From Burkholderiales bacterium (GTDB lineage: Bacteria > Pseudomonadota > Gammaproteobacteria > Burkholderiales > Burkholderiaceae_C), in the NCBI GenBank assembly GCA_016223165.1, contig JACRPO010000009.1, positions 1,178,001 to 1,242,000 on the forward strand: a stretch of DNA of 64,000 nt. The letters run 5' to 3'. Each line of letters opens with the position of its first letter. Positions within the stretch are counted from its first letter, which is position 1. A model generated the notes under the pieces. It was not told the DNA's origin and did not search any database. It worked only from the letters and a program-made list of their open reading frames with translations. A program made the position numbers and the translations under genes. Below are positions 23,797-31,986 of this stretch, in pieces.

Positions 23797-25782
23797 TCAC
23801 CTCGGCGGCGCCGCGAGCAGCCGCTCGATGCCGGCGCGCAGCGTGCCCATTTCCTCCGCGCCGCGCCCGGGTACGGCGGCCGCACGCAGCAGCCTGAGCA
23901 GCGTGCGCTCGCGCTCGCTCGCCACCACGCCGGCCAGGGCCTGCTCCAGCGCCGGCAGCGCTTCGTCGTGGCGGCCGGCCAGCAGCGCGGCATGGGCGAA
24001 GCGGTAGTCGCGCATGCGCGTCAGTGTCTGCGCATCCAGCCGCGCGCCGAGCGGGCCTTCGAGCTGCGCCAGCACCTGCCACGCGGTGGCGTAGTCGCCC
24101 ACGTGGGTGGCGAAGGCGAACACGCGCTCGCCGGCGCGCGCGTTGCGCAGCACGCGCAGGCGCTCGGCGGCCTGCAGGGGCGCCGCGAGGTCGGGCGAGG
24201 CCGTGCGCCGCACGAATACCGCCGCAGTGGCGCCGTAGAAGAGCGGCTGCCAGTCGCGCTCGCGCACGAAACGGCGCCACACCGGCGCCTTCTCGAGGTC
24301 GATCACCGCCGCATCGGCCGGGTACTTGGCCAGGAAGGTCTCGAAGCGCTCGCCGTGGGTGAATGCCTCCTGGTCGGCAAACCAGCCGTAATACGGGAAG
24401 GCGCGCGAGTCGACCATCACGCGGTGCCGCGGGTACAGCCGCCACAGCAGGTAGCTGCCCGAATCGAAGACGTTGTAGAGGTCACGCGGCAGTGCGTGCG
24501 CGGCCACGAACTCGGTCTCGTCCACCGGCTGCTCGTGGTTGATGCCCAGGCCGAAGAAGTCGCCGCGCGATCGCGGGTGCAGCGTGCCCTCGGTGGCGCG
24601 CAGCGCGACGGCCGCCACCAGGCCCAGCGCCAGCGCGCCGAGCGCGCGCGAGCTCCCGGCCACGGTGCGCGCCTGCGCATTCGTCGCCAGCAGGTGCAGC
24701 GCCGCATAGCCGAAGGCCACCGGCAGCAGGTACGTGGTGCGCAGGAACCAGAAGAAGAGCGCCGCGGCGGCGGCCAGCATCAGCACGAGGGCGCAGTCGA
24801 TGTCGCGCCGGCCGCCGCGGCCGGCGTCGCCGCCGCCCGCGCGCGGTTCAGGGGGCAGCGGCCGCGGCCGCGGCCACAGCGGCGCCAGCATCAGCACCAC
24901 CAGCACGAGCCCCATCACGCCGAACAGCTCGAGCAGCATGTGCGGCGAGCCGAAGCTGGAAAGCACCGACTGGCTGGCCGCATGCCACGCATAGGCGCCC
25001 GCCGGCACCGTGTTGTGCAGCACGTTGTCGATGAACAGCTGGCGCGGATAGGCGGTGCCGTAGGGCGTGAGGCACACGGCCAGCGCGGCGAGCGCCCACG
25101 CCGCGACGAGCGCGCGCTGGTTGGCTGCCGACAGGGCAGCGCGCTGGCCGAGCGCGCGATTGAGCCATTCGCCGGCCAGCAGCGCCGCCAGCAGCGGCGC
25201 GATCAACGTGAAGCCGCCGTGGCTGTTCACCCACGGCAGCATCACCGCCGGCACCAGCATCAGCCAGCGCCAGGCGGGCGCGCCGCCGCGGTCGGCGCGC
25301 TTGGCGTGGAACCAGGCCCACAGCGTGACGTGGGTGAAGAACACCGAGAGCATCTCCGGCTTCAGGTTCACCGCCACCGGCGCCGAGCCGAATGCCGAGA
25401 CCACGATCACCGCCACCACCGGCAGCGAAAGGCGCAGGCCGGCGGCGCGCGCGAACTGCCACATCAAGCCCACCGAGGCGAGCGCGAGCGCATAGCGCAG
25501 CGCGAACAGCGCCTCCAGCCCGCCCAGCCGCCACAGACCGTACAGCGCCAGCTGCGCCAGCCAGGCGCAGTACAGCGTGGCGTTGCTCGCCGGCGTCCAC
25601 GAGTAGATCGTGTGGTCGGGCACGAGCGTGCCGCGTTCGAGCATCTGCTCGGCGTAGGCGAGGTGGAAGAAGATGTCGCCATCGGCCACCGGCACCGTGT
25701 AGCGCACCACGAGCGCCACCGCCGCCAGCACGAGCGCCACCATCGCCAGCGTGCGCATCGCCGGCGGGGCGCGTTCGTTCAT
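23797..25782 (-). CDS. Polytopic membrane protein, possible GT-C glycosyltransferase
   Basis: A 661-residue protein with about 10-12 membrane segments in the first 400 residues and a soluble C-terminal part. VADGDIFFHLAYAEQML after the first membrane segment resembles the acidic external-loop motif of GT-C glycosyltransferases, but no family is recognised with confidence. The C-terminal part contains YNVFDSGSYLLWRLYP and HRVMVDSRAFPYY, seen in many hypothetical membrane proteins of polysaccharide loci, and a final TPR-like helix pair. The ATG (25782) overlaps the oxidoreductase stop as ATGA, so it belongs to the operon. It could be a lipid-linked sugar transferase or polymerase. Confidence 0.7.
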   Translation of the reverse strand: MNERAPPAMRTLAMVALVLAAVALVVRYTVPVADGDIFFHLAYAEQMLERGTLVPDHTIYSWTPASNATLYCAWLAQLALYGLWRLGGLEALFALRYALALASVGLMWQFARAAGLRLSLPVVAVIVVSAFGSAPVAVNLKPEMLSVFFTHVTLWAWFHAKRADRGGAPAWRWLMLVPAVMLPWVNSHGGFTLIAPLLAALLAGEWLNRALGQRAALSAANQRALVAAWALAALAVCLTPYGTAYPRQLFIDNVLHNTVPAGAYAWHAASQSVLSSFGSPHMLLELFGVMGLVLVVLMLAPLWPRPRPLPPEPRAGGGDAGRGGRRDIDCALVLMLAAAAALFFWFLRTTYLLPVAFGYAALHLLATNAQARTVAGSSRALGALALGLVAAVALRATEGTLHPRSRGDFFGLGINHEQPVDETEFVAAHALPRDLYNVFDSGSYLLWRLYPRHRVMVDSRAFPYYGWFADQEAFTHGERFETFLAKYPADAAVIDLEKAPVWRRFVRERDWQPLFYGATAAVFVRRTASPDLAAPLQAAERLRVLRNARAGERVFAFATHVGDYATAWQVLAQLEGPLGARLDAQTLTRMRDYRFAHAALLAGRHDEALPALEQALAGVVASERERTLLRLLRAAAVPGRGAEEMGTLRAGIERLLAAPPR

Positions 25783-26993
25783 CGCGCGGGCGCCGGCGCC
25801 ATCGGCGCCATCGGCGCCATCGGCGCACCCCGCGCCGCGAGCGAGGCCGATGCTGCTTCCAGCACGCGCAGCACGCGCACGCCGCAGGCGCCGTCGCTGA
25901 CGGGTGCTTGCGGTGCTTGTGGTGCCCGCGGTGCTTGTGGTGCCCGCGGTGCTTGCGGTGCCTGCGATGCCGGCGCGGCCGAAGGCTTCGCCGCCGCTGA
26001 AGCCGCCGGCGCGGGTGGCGCCACCGCCGCTGCCGAGGCGACCCCGTGTTCGCCTGCCGCCAACACCGCGTCGCGGAAAGCGCGGCACACCGCCGCCAGC
26101 GGCTCCACCACCGGCAGGTGCGGCGCCCAGACGTCGCCGGTGCGGTAGCCGATGCGCCGCTGCTGCTGTTGCTGCTGCGCGCTGCCGCCCGCATCGGGAG
26201 CGAGCAGATTCTCGACCTCCACGCCGTGGTCGTAGAGCTTGAGCTTCTCGCTCGCCTCCACGTCGTCGAACACCAGCATGCTGCGGCTGCCGCCGAGGAT
26301 GGTGCGGCGGATCTTCACCGGTGCCAGCCAGTTGGCATGCACGTGCGCGAGCAGGCCGCCGGCATAACGCAGCGTCAGGTAGGCGAGGTCGGCGCCGCCG
26401 TTGCCGGCGTGCGGCAGGCAGGCCGTGCCCACCGCGCTCACCTCCTGCGGCATCTCGCCGAGCAGGTGGTCGAGGATCGAGATGTCGTGCACCGCCAGGT
26501 CCCACAGCACATCGACATCGGCGCGGAAGCGCCCGAGGTTGGCACGCACCGAGTCGTAGTAGTGCAGCCGGCCGAGCTGCCCGGCATGCAGCAGCGCCTT
26601 CATGCGCTGCACCGCGGGCGCGAAGACGAAGGGGTGGTCCACCATCAGCACACGCCGCGCCTGCGCGGCCTGCGCCACCAGTTGCTGCGCTTCGCGGCTG
26701 GACGAGGCCAGCGGCTTCTCCAGCAGCACGTGCTTGCCGGCCGCCAGCGCCGCCTGGGCGAGCGCGAAGTGCGTGGCCACCGGCGTGGCGATGACGAGCG
26801 CGTCGATCGTGTCGTCGCCGATCAGGCGCGCGGCGTCGCTCGAGACGGGTGTGCCGGGGTGCTCGTGCGTTGCGGCGACGCGGCGCGCCGCATCCGCGTC
26901 GCACACGGCTGCGAGCTCCACGCCTTCGGCGGCGCGCAGGTTGCGCGCGAGGTTCGGCCCCCAGTAGCCATAGCCGACGAGGCCGCAGCGCAT
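25779..26993 (-). CDS. Gfo/Idh/MocA family sugar oxidoreductase with repeat-rich C-terminus
   Basis: A 404-residue NAD(P)-dependent oxidoreductase. The N-terminal Rossmann domain starts CGLVGYGYWGPNLARNL; EKPLASSSREAQQLV holds the conserved catalytic-site Lys-Pro, and the second domain shows DLAVHDISILDHLLG. Relatives oxidise the 3-position of sugar nucleotides such as UDP-GlcNAc-3-uronate (WlbA-like). The last third is unusual: a six-Gln run, a tandem APQAPRAPQAP tract and a terminal APMAPMAPMAP, all encoded by short in-frame DNA repeats. These lie beyond or between conserved helices and probably form flexible loops. It overlaps the acyltransferase upstream by one base and the membrane protein downstream by four. 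Confidence 0.87.
   Translation of the reverse strand: MRCGLVGYGYWGPNLARNLRAAEGVELAAVCDADAARRVAATHEHPGTPVSSDAARLIGDDTIDALVIATPVATHFALAQAALAAGKHVLLEKPLASSSREAQQLVAQAAQARRVLMVDHPFVFAPAVQRMKALLHAGQLGRLHYYDSVRANLGRFRADVDVLWDLAVHDISILDHLLGEMPQEVSAVGTACLPHAGNGGADLAYLTLRYAGGLLAHVHANWLAPVKIRRTILGGSRSMLVFDDVEASEKLKLYDHGVEVENLLAPDAGGSAQQQQQQRRIGYRTGDVWAPHLPVVEPLAAVCRAFRDAVLAAGEHGVASAAAVAPPAPAASAAAKPSAAPASQAPQAPRAPQAPRAPQAPQAPVSDGACGVRVLRVLEAASASLAARGAPMAPMAPMAPAPAR
25795..25827. repeat. 9-base tandem repeat (GGCGCCATC, 3.6 units)
   Basis: Three exact units plus a partial fourth at the 3' end of the oxidoreductase gene, encoding (Ala-Pro-Met)n on the minus strand. Unit length is a multiple of three, so copy-number changes lengthen or shorten the protein without shifting the frame. 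Confidence 0.85.
25903..25965. repeat. 9-base tandem repeat (GGTGCTTGY/GGTGCCCGC, seven units)
   Basis: Seven contiguous 9-base units, two variants partly alternating, inside the oxidoreductase gene. They encode the Ala-Pro-Gln / Ala-Pro-Arg tract. A separate CTG-type triplet run nearby encodes six glutamines. Confidence 0.85.
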
Positions 26994-27532
26994 CACGGCG
27001 GCGCGCTCTTCGGCTCGGTGTCGCCGGGAGCCGTGGCGTCCGCCGGCGGCGGCGCGACCGCACCCGCCGTGGCACGCGCCAGCAGCCGCGCCGGCACGCC
27101 GGCCACGGTGGCGCCGGCCGGCACATCGGCCGTCACCACCGCACCGGCGCCGACCATCGCGCCGGCGCCGATGGTCACGCCGCACATCACCACCGCGCCC
27201 GAGCCGATGGAGGCACCGCGGCCGACGCGCGTGGGCTCGAGCACCCAGTCACCCTCGCGCTGCAGCCGGCCGCCCGAAGCGGCGCGCGGGTGGCGGTCGT
27301 TGACGAACATCACACCGTGGCCGACGAAGACCTCGTCTTCGAGCGTGACGCCGGTGCAGACGAAACTGTGCGAGCCGATCTTGCAGCGCGCGCCGATGAC
27401 CGCGCCGCGCTGCACCTCGACGAAGGGGCCGATCGTGCTGCCCTCGCCCACCGTGCACCCGTAGAGGTTGACCAGCACCGGGTGGTGGATCGTCACCCCG
27501 GCGCCCAGCACCACGTCGGCGGCCACCGGCAT
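26993..27532 (-). CDS. Hexapeptide-repeat acyltransferase (WbpD/WlbB-like)
   Basis: A 179-residue left-handed beta-helix protein with repeated hexapeptides (VTIHHPVLVNLYGCTVGEG, STIGPFVEVQRGAVIG) and the loop VMFVNDRHPRAA with His and Asn typical of the WbpD/WlbB group, which N-acetylates 3-amino sugars. That activity would follow naturally from the neighbouring oxidoreductase (3-keto sugar) and the aminotransferase half of the fusion. The final 30 residues (alanine/proline-rich) are not conserved. The start at 27532 shares one base with the stop of the methyltransferase gene. Confidence 0.85.
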   Translation of the reverse strand: MPVAADVVLGAGVTIHHPVLVNLYGCTVGEGSTIGPFVEVQRGAVIGARCKIGSHSFVCTGVTLEDEVFVGHGVMFVNDRHPRAASGGRLQREGDWVLEPTRVGRGASIGSGAVVMCGVTIGAGAMVGAGAVVTADVPAGATVAGVPARLLARATAGAVAPPPADATAPGDTEPKSAPP

Positions 27533-28422
27533 CAGCGGGCCTGCGGGGCGGCCGGGGCGGCGACCGGCGCCCGCAGCGCTCGCAGCGCGCTCGGGGCGCT
27601 CTGCGCGGTTTGCGCGGCCAGCGAGGTCAGCGCGGTTGGCGTGGTCGGCGCGGCCAGCCGGCGCGTGGCGAGCAAGCCTTCGAGCCCGGTGCGGGCGTAG
27701 GTGAATCGCTCGGCGTGCCAGCAGCCGCCGGCGCCGGCCACAGTGCCTTGGGCTCTCATCGCCTGGCCCGCGCCTTCCGTGCCTTCCGTGCCTTCCGTGC
27801 CTTCCACGCCTTGCTTCCCATCCTTCCCATCCTTCCCATCCGTCCTTCCCGCCCGTTCGAGCAACGCGCGCAGCGCCGCCTCGCTGCGCATGTGGCGCCC
27901 GCGGTCGAGGCGGCGGATGGCGTGGGCCAGCGGCCGGCGCCACGGCTGCAGCGGCAGCACCGCGTCGAGCACGACAAGCTCGCTGCCGGGAGCGCCGACG
28001 CGATGCATCTCGGCCAGCGCGCGCGCGGCCTCGTCGTCGCCGAGATGATGCAGCAGCCCGCAGCTGAGCACGATGTCGAAGCTGCCGTCGGCAAACGGCA
28101 GGCAGCAGGCGCTCGCGACCACGCCCGCAGCGCCAACGCCGGCCCTGAAAGCGCGCACGTGGGGCAGCGAAAGGTCGACGCCCACCACCTCGAACTGCGG
28201 CCCACGGCCGGGCGTTTGCCCGCACCAGCCGGCGAGCATCGAGCGCGGGCCGCAGCCCACGTCGAGAACGCGGGCGCGCCGCCCGGCGCGGCGGCAAGCA
28301 GCCAGCGCGCCGCTGGCCTGAATGCGTTGGCCGATGGCGTTTTCAAGCACCGTGGCCGCGCCCGGCGCCAGCAGCGCCTGGCTCCAGCGATAGACGGCCG
28401 GATGGGTGAGCCAGGCGATCAC
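27532..28422 (-). CDS. Class I SAM-dependent methyltransferase with repeat inserts
   Basis: A 296-residue methyltransferase: motif I VLDVGCGPRSML (about residues 51-62), an acidic post-I region VVGVDLS, and FDIVLSCGLLHHL. After about residue 190 the expected helices are interrupted by DGKDGKDGKQGVEGTEGTEG, encoded by 9-base DNA repeats (27772-27843), and the C-terminus carries an Ala/Thr/Leu-rich tail. The GTG start at 28422 overlaps the glycosyltransferase stop. It may methylate a sugar or lipid carrier in the glycan pathway; the substrate is unknown. Confidence 0.8.
   Translation of the reverse strand: MIAWLTHPAVYRWSQALLAPGAATVLENAIGQRIQASGALAACRRAGRRARVLDVGCGPRSMLAGWCGQTPGRGPQFEVVGVDLSLPHVRAFRAGVGAAGVVASACCLPFADGSFDIVLSCGLLHHLGDDEAARALAEMHRVGAPGSELVVLDAVLPLQPWRRPLAHAIRRLDRGRHMRSEAALRALLERAGRTDGKDGKDGKQGVEGTEGTEGTEGAGQAMRAQGTVAGAGGCWHAERFTYARTGLEGLLATRRLAAPTTPTALTSLAAQTAQSAPSALRALRAPVAAPAAPQAR
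27772..27843. repeat. Two adjoining 9-base tandem repeats
   Basis: Four units of GCCTTCCGT/GCCTTCCAC (27772-27807), one transitional unit, then three units of CCCATCCTT/CCCATCCGT (27817-27843). They lie inside the methyltransferase gene and encode the Glu-Gly-Thr and Gly-Lys-Asp tracts. Confidence 0.85.
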
Positions 28423-29528
28423 GGCGCCCGGCGCGGAGCGATCACGACCAGCGCCGGCGCTTCACTGCTGCCGCGGCGCAGTTCGGCCACGGCGTGCACG
28501 GCGGCGGCGCGAGTACCCGGGCCGACACCCGCGCCGACACCCGCGTCGGCGCCCGCGTCGGCACCCACATCGGCCACGCCGGCCGGCCGCGTGGCCGACT
28601 CGACCAGCGCGCGCGGCCGGCGCCGCGCTTCGTCGAGCGCGCGCCAGACATATTCGCCGAGCACGCCGAGCATCAGCATCTGCAGGCCGCCCAGCACCAG
28701 CACCGCCACCATCAGCGAGGCCCAGCCGAGCGGCGGCTGCCCGAGCAGCGCCAGCGCCGCGACGTACAGCGCGAACGCGAAGCCCGCCACGGCGGTGCAG
28801 GCGCCGAGCACGCTCATCGCGCGCAGCGGTGCGTGCGAGAACGCCACCACGGTGTCGACGAAGAGCGTCACGCGCTTGGCCAGCGTCCAGCCCGAGCGGC
28901 CCGCGCGGCGCGGCGCCTTGTCGTAGGTGACGTGGGCCTCGCGAAAGCCCAGCCACGCGAGCAGCACGCACAGGTTGACGTTGCGCTCCGAGAACGCGGC
29001 CAGCGCGTCGATGACGACGCGGTCGAGCAGGAAACAATCGGCCCCGGTGGCCGGCAGCGAGCGGATGCCGGTGAGCCGGCGAGTCAGGCGGTGGAACAGC
29101 GTGCCGCTCAGCCGCTCGAAGGCACTGCGGCCGGGGTGGGTGCGGCGCACGCCATGCACGATCTGCGCGCCGGCGTGCCAGGGCGCGAGCAAATGCGCAA
29201 TCAGCTCCGGCGGGTCCTGCAGGTCGGCGGCCAGCACCACCGCCGCGGCGCCGCGCGCGTGCTGCAGGCCGCACAGGATGGCGCGGTGCGAGCCCTCGTT
29301 GCGCGAAAGGCGCAGCCCGCGCACGCGCGCATCGGCGGCGGCCAGGCGCTCGATGACGGCGAAGGTGTCGTCGGGCGAATGGTCGTCGATGACGAGCCAC
29401 TCCCAATCGACCGCGGTGCCGCCCTCGCCCGCGGCCCGCAACACGGCGGTCAGGCGGGCATGCAGCGCCTCGAGATTGCCGGCCTCGGCATAGGCCGGCG
29501 TGACGATGCTGAGCAGGGGGCCGCGCAT
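28419..29528 (-). CDS. Family 2 glycosyltransferase (DPM1/polyprenyl-phosphate type)
   Basis: A 369-residue GT-A glycosyltransferase: SIVTPAYAEAGNLEALHARL, the nucleotide-binding Asp in VIDDHSPDDT, the DxD-like AADLQDPPE and the acceptor region ATGADCFLLDR. Two C-terminal membrane segments (about 235-255 and 270-295) resemble GtrB/DPM1 enzymes that charge undecaprenyl phosphate with a sugar. The tail has a low-complexity VGADAGADAGVGAGVG tract. It is the first gene of the minus-strand glycan operon. The region ahead (29529-29747) holds no gene apart from the tail-end spacer of PEP-CTERM paralogue B. Confidence 0.88.
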   Translation of the reverse strand: MRGPLLSIVTPAYAEAGNLEALHARLTAVLRAAGEGGTAVDWEWLVIDDHSPDDTFAVIERLAAADARVRGLRLSRNEGSHRAILCGLQHARGAAAVVLAADLQDPPELIAHLLAPWHAGAQIVHGVRRTHPGRSAFERLSGTLFHRLTRRLTGIRSLPATGADCFLLDRVVIDALAAFSERNVNLCVLLAWLGFREAHVTYDKAPRRAGRSGWTLAKRVTLFVDTVVAFSHAPLRAMSVLGACTAVAGFAFALYVAALALLGQPPLGWASLMVAVLVLGGLQMLMLGVLGEYVWRALDEARRRPRALVESATRPAGVADVGADAGADAGVGAGVGPGTRAAAVHAVAELRRGSSEAPALVVIAPRRAP

Positions 29529-29747
29529 GGCGCCGCAGTCTAGGGGGCGGCGGCGTGCGGCGGGCCGGCGCGGGCACGCCGGGGCGTGAAGCGTGCCGCG
29601 TGCGGGCTGGGCGCAGGCGGTCGCCGGGAGCTGTGCGGCGCGCGACGAGCGGGCCCGTGGCCATCGGGCCCGCCCTCAGCGCTTCGACGCCAGCGAGCCG
29701 AGCGCGCCGTGGCGTGGCGCGCACCCGCGCAGATCAACCCGCGCCGA

Positions 29748-30521
29748 TCAGGAAGGGAGTGCGCTGCGCTGCTTCGGCCTTCTTGCGAAGCGCGTGCCTG
29801 CCAGCATCAGCAGCGCCAGCAACACGAGCGCCAGGCCGGCGGGCTCGGGCACCGTGCCGCCCCCGCCTTGCCGCACGCCGAACAGCGTGTACACGGCGGT
29901 GGTGAGGAACGTGCTGGTCGTGGTGACCGTGCGGAAGATCTCGGTTGCGGTGTGGACGTTGGTGTTGAAGTTGGTCGTTCCGGCCAGCACTGTGAACGGC
30001 GTGCCGCCCGGGCAGCCGGTGGGCCCCGTTGCAGGATCGAACGCCACGCACAGGCCGCGGTCGCCGATCAACACCGAGCCCGGGCCGATTTGAATTTCCA
30101 CGGTGGCGGTGACTGTCTCGCTCGTGTTCGTGATCTGCGTGACGCTGCTCGTCCCGGCAACCACGGTGGAGGTGCTGGTAAGCGTGGGGCCGCTGAACGA
30201 CACCGCGTCGGGCGCGCCGGCCGCAGTGAGTGCACCTTGCGCGGCCACGACGGCGGCCTGCACCAGCGGGTCGGAGAACGCCACGCTGAAGGTCATGTCG
30301 TAGACCGTGGTGCTGCCGTCCAGCACGGCCAGCAGGCGTGTCGAGAAGGTGTCCTCGCGCACCGCCTGCTGCGTATCGGTGAAGGTCTCGGTGCGCGAGG
30401 TGGAGTTGGTAACGATGTCGGTGCTCTGCGCCGCCGCCGCGCCTGCCGCCGCGACCCAGGCGGCCGCGAAGACGGCGCGCACCGCGCCACGCCAGCCGCC
30501 GAACGTCTTGCCTGCACCCAT
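29748..30521 (-). CDS. PEP-CTERM surface protein, paralogue B
   Basis: A 257-residue paralogue of the proteins at 16490-17278 and 31987-32757. It has the same signal peptide (ending AAGAAAAQ), the same Thr/Ser-rich core with the Cys pair (GLCVAFD, GCPGG), and a C-terminal PEP-CTERM signal VPEPAGLAL plus hydrophobic helix plus FARRPK. Divergence is concentrated right after the signal peptide and around the anchor. I set the start at the ATG shared by all three copies, although the frame extends 14 codons upstream. The family core is not recognised. No exosortase gene is in the window. Confidence 0.88.
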   Translation of the reverse strand: MGAGKTFGGWRGAVRAVFAAAWVAAAGAAAAQSTDIVTNSTSRTETFTDTQQAVREDTFSTRLLAVLDGSTTVYDMTFSVAFSDPLVQAAVVAAQGALTAAGAPDAVSFSGPTLTSTSTVVAGTSSVTQITNTSETVTATVEIQIGPGSVLIGDRGLCVAFDPATGPTGCPGGTPFTVLAGTTNFNTNVHTATEIFRTVTTTSTFLTTAVYTLFGVRQGGGGTVPEPAGLALVLLALLMLAGTRFARRPKQRSALPS

Positions 30522-30652
30522 GCCACGCGCTCCCTGCTTGCCTGCCTGGCCGCATTGCGCCACGCGGGAAGGAGGGCGTCACGCCCCGGACTCGAGGGCG
30601 GTGGGTATCGGAGCGCGCAGCGCCCGCAGCGCCGTGACTTGCTGCACGCGTG
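30522..30652 (-). repeat. Shared upstream block of PEP-CTERM paralogue B
   Basis: Closely resembles the 130 bases ahead of paralogues A and C. CGTGACTTGCTGCACG is at 30633-30648, 112 bases from the start codon, and the facing GTCACG is at 30578-30583. Confidence 0.65.
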
Positions 30653-30800
30653 GCTCGGGCTGCACGACCTGCCCGGACCGCTCGTGGCGCTTTGGGGCTG
30701 TATTCAGGTCTCGCCGCTGTGAGCGTGGGCGCAGGTTGTTCACCGCTTCGCCGATCACCCGGTGCGCGCGATGCGGACGCACGATCCATAGAATCGATCC

Positions 30801-31115
30801 ATGCTCCCCGATATCGAGTCTCACCGCCCGGCGCTCGCTGAGTTGTGCCGCCGCTTCGCCGTTCGGCGGCTCGAGCTGTTCGGCTCGGCGGCACGCGGCG
30901 ACTTCGATCCGGCCCGCAGTGACCTGGATTTCCTGGTCGATTTCGCACCCGATGCCTCCGTGCCGGCGCTGGCGGCCTACTTCGATCTGAAGGAAGGCCT
31001 GGAGACGCTGTTCGGCCGGCGTGTCGATCTGGTCATGCCCCGCGCGGTGCGCAACCCGTTCGTTCAGGCCAGCATCGACCGGTCTCGCCGCACCATCTAT
31101 GCAGCTCGCGCCTGA
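30801..31115 (+). CDS. MNT-type nucleotidyltransferase (MntA-like antitoxin), partner missing
   Basis: A 104-residue minimal nucleotidyltransferase with the GSAARGDFDPARSDLDFLV active-site motif (Gly-Ser, then Asp-x-Asp) and a third acidic residue in RRVDLVMP. Such proteins usually precede a HEPN toxin gene and neutralise it by AMPylation. Here only a 19-codon reading frame (31099-31155) overlaps its end, and the next gene is the unrelated HigBA module on the other strand. It may therefore be an orphan antitoxin. It sits between PEP-CTERM paralogues B and C. Confidence 0.85.
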   Translation: MLPDIESHRPALAELCRRFAVRRLELFGSAARGDFDPARSDLDFLVDFAPDASVPALAAYFDLKEGLETLFGRRVDLVMPRAVRNPFVQASIDRSRRTIYAARA

Positions 31116-31155
31116 CAGCCGCCGCCCCTGGCTGCTGGCGAGCGCGCGTCATTGA
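31099..31155 (+). pseudogene. Possible stub of a HEPN toxin gene
   Basis: An ATG inside the end of the MNT gene opens an 18-residue frame (MQLAPDSRRPWLLASARH) ending at TGA. Its position is where the HEPN partner of an MNT gene would start, and the sequence could be its truncated N-terminus. The identification rests on position only, because the stub is too short to recognise. Confidence 0.3.
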
Positions 31156-31186
31156 TGTCTAACGTTCGAGCTGATGCGCCCCGGGG

Positions 31187-31495
31187 CTACGCGGCCAGCT
31201 GCTCGCGGACTGGAACTTGCCGCTCGATGTCTTGGAGCGTGGGCAGTGTCCGCAAGTCATAGTTGGCCTGCATGACCAGCCAGGAGGCCGCATCGCCGCC
31301 AAAGTACTTGGCCAGTCGCGCCGCGGTGTCTGCGGTGACTGCGCGGCGTTCCTTGACGATTTCATGGATTCTCGTCGCAGGCACCCCCAAGGCTACGGAC
31401 AGCGCGTTGACACTCAGCCCAAGGGGAGTCAGGTAGTCTTCACGCAGCACCTCCCCGGGGTGTACAGGGCGCATACGGTTCACATGACGAGCCAT
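31187..31495 (-). CDS. higA: HigA-family antitoxin
   Basis: A 102-residue helix-turn-helix protein of the HigA/VapI addiction-module group: RPVHPGEVLREDYLTPLGLS, VNALSVALGVPATRIHEIVK and RRAVTADTAARLAKYFG. It should bind the HigB toxin and, with it, the operator ahead of higB. It starts 10 bases after higB on the same strand, the toxin-first order typical of this system. Confidence 0.93.
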   Translation of the reverse strand: MARHVNRMRPVHPGEVLREDYLTPLGLSVNALSVALGVPATRIHEIVKERRAVTADTAARLAKYFGGDAASWLVMQANYDLRTLPTLQDIERQVPVREQLAA

Positions 31496-31505
31496 ATCGA
31501 GTCCT

Positions 31506-31784
31506 TCAGTGGTAGTCCACTATCTCAACGTCCATGGGGCCGGCCTCACTCCACTTGAAGCACATACGCCACTGGTCGTTGATGCGAATGCTGTGTTGAC
31601 CCTTGCGATCGCCCTTCAGGGCTTCCAGATGGTTGCCAGGCGGCGCCTTCAAGAACTCCAGCGTCTGCGCTGCGTCCAGTTGTGCAAGCTTTCGCTCTGC
31701 GACGGCGATGAACGCCTTGAACCGACGAGGACTCTTGCCTTCGTACAGTGCCTGGGTGTCCTTGCACTTGAACGACTGGATCAC
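31506..31784 (-). CDS. higB: HigB-family mRNA interferase toxin
   Basis: A 92-residue RelE-fold toxin: MIQSFKCKDTQALYEG, the central RFKAFIAVAERKLAQLDAA, and the conserved GQHSIRINDQWRMCFKW followed by DVEIVDYH. Members cleave mRNA on the ribosome. Length and all key motifs are intact, making this the only complete toxin-antitoxin pair in the window. It uses a GTG start at 31784, with an inverted repeat 14 bases upstream. Confidence 0.93.
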   Translation of the reverse strand: MIQSFKCKDTQALYEGKSPRRFKAFIAVAERKLAQLDAAQTLEFLKAPPGNHLEALKGDRKGQHSIRINDQWRMCFKWSEAGPMDVEIVDYH

Positions 31785-31797
31785 GCCGCGTAGTGTA

Positions 31798-31812
31798 TTA
31801 CGCGGCCCGTAA
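31798..31812. promoter_or_regulatory. Candidate HigA operator (TTACG-N5-CGTAA)
   Basis: Inverted repeat with 5-base arms and a 5-base spacer in an AT-richer patch directly ahead of the higB GTG. A second, overlapping element (CGTA-N6-TACG around 31788-31802) lies between it and the start codon. This is the usual location for toxin-antitoxin autoregulation. Confidence 0.5.
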
Positions 31813-31986
31813 GATCACGAGGGTGGGGTGGCGCGTCCGCGACGTGCGACGGAGCTGGCATGGGCAGCCTACCTCGGCCTGGCGGCCTCGGCCGCGCGCC
31901 ACGACGGCGCACGGCCTCCAGACCCTCGGCCACCTCGCCGTCGCTTCTCCGCGAACGCCGGGGACCGACAGGGCCTTGGGAAGCTC

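Noticed and set aside
23734..26148. An 804-codon plus-strand frame opposite the glycan membrane protein
   Set aside because: The His/Arg/Gln-rich composition is typical of a shadow; the opposite strand shows membrane segments and oxidoreductase motifs.
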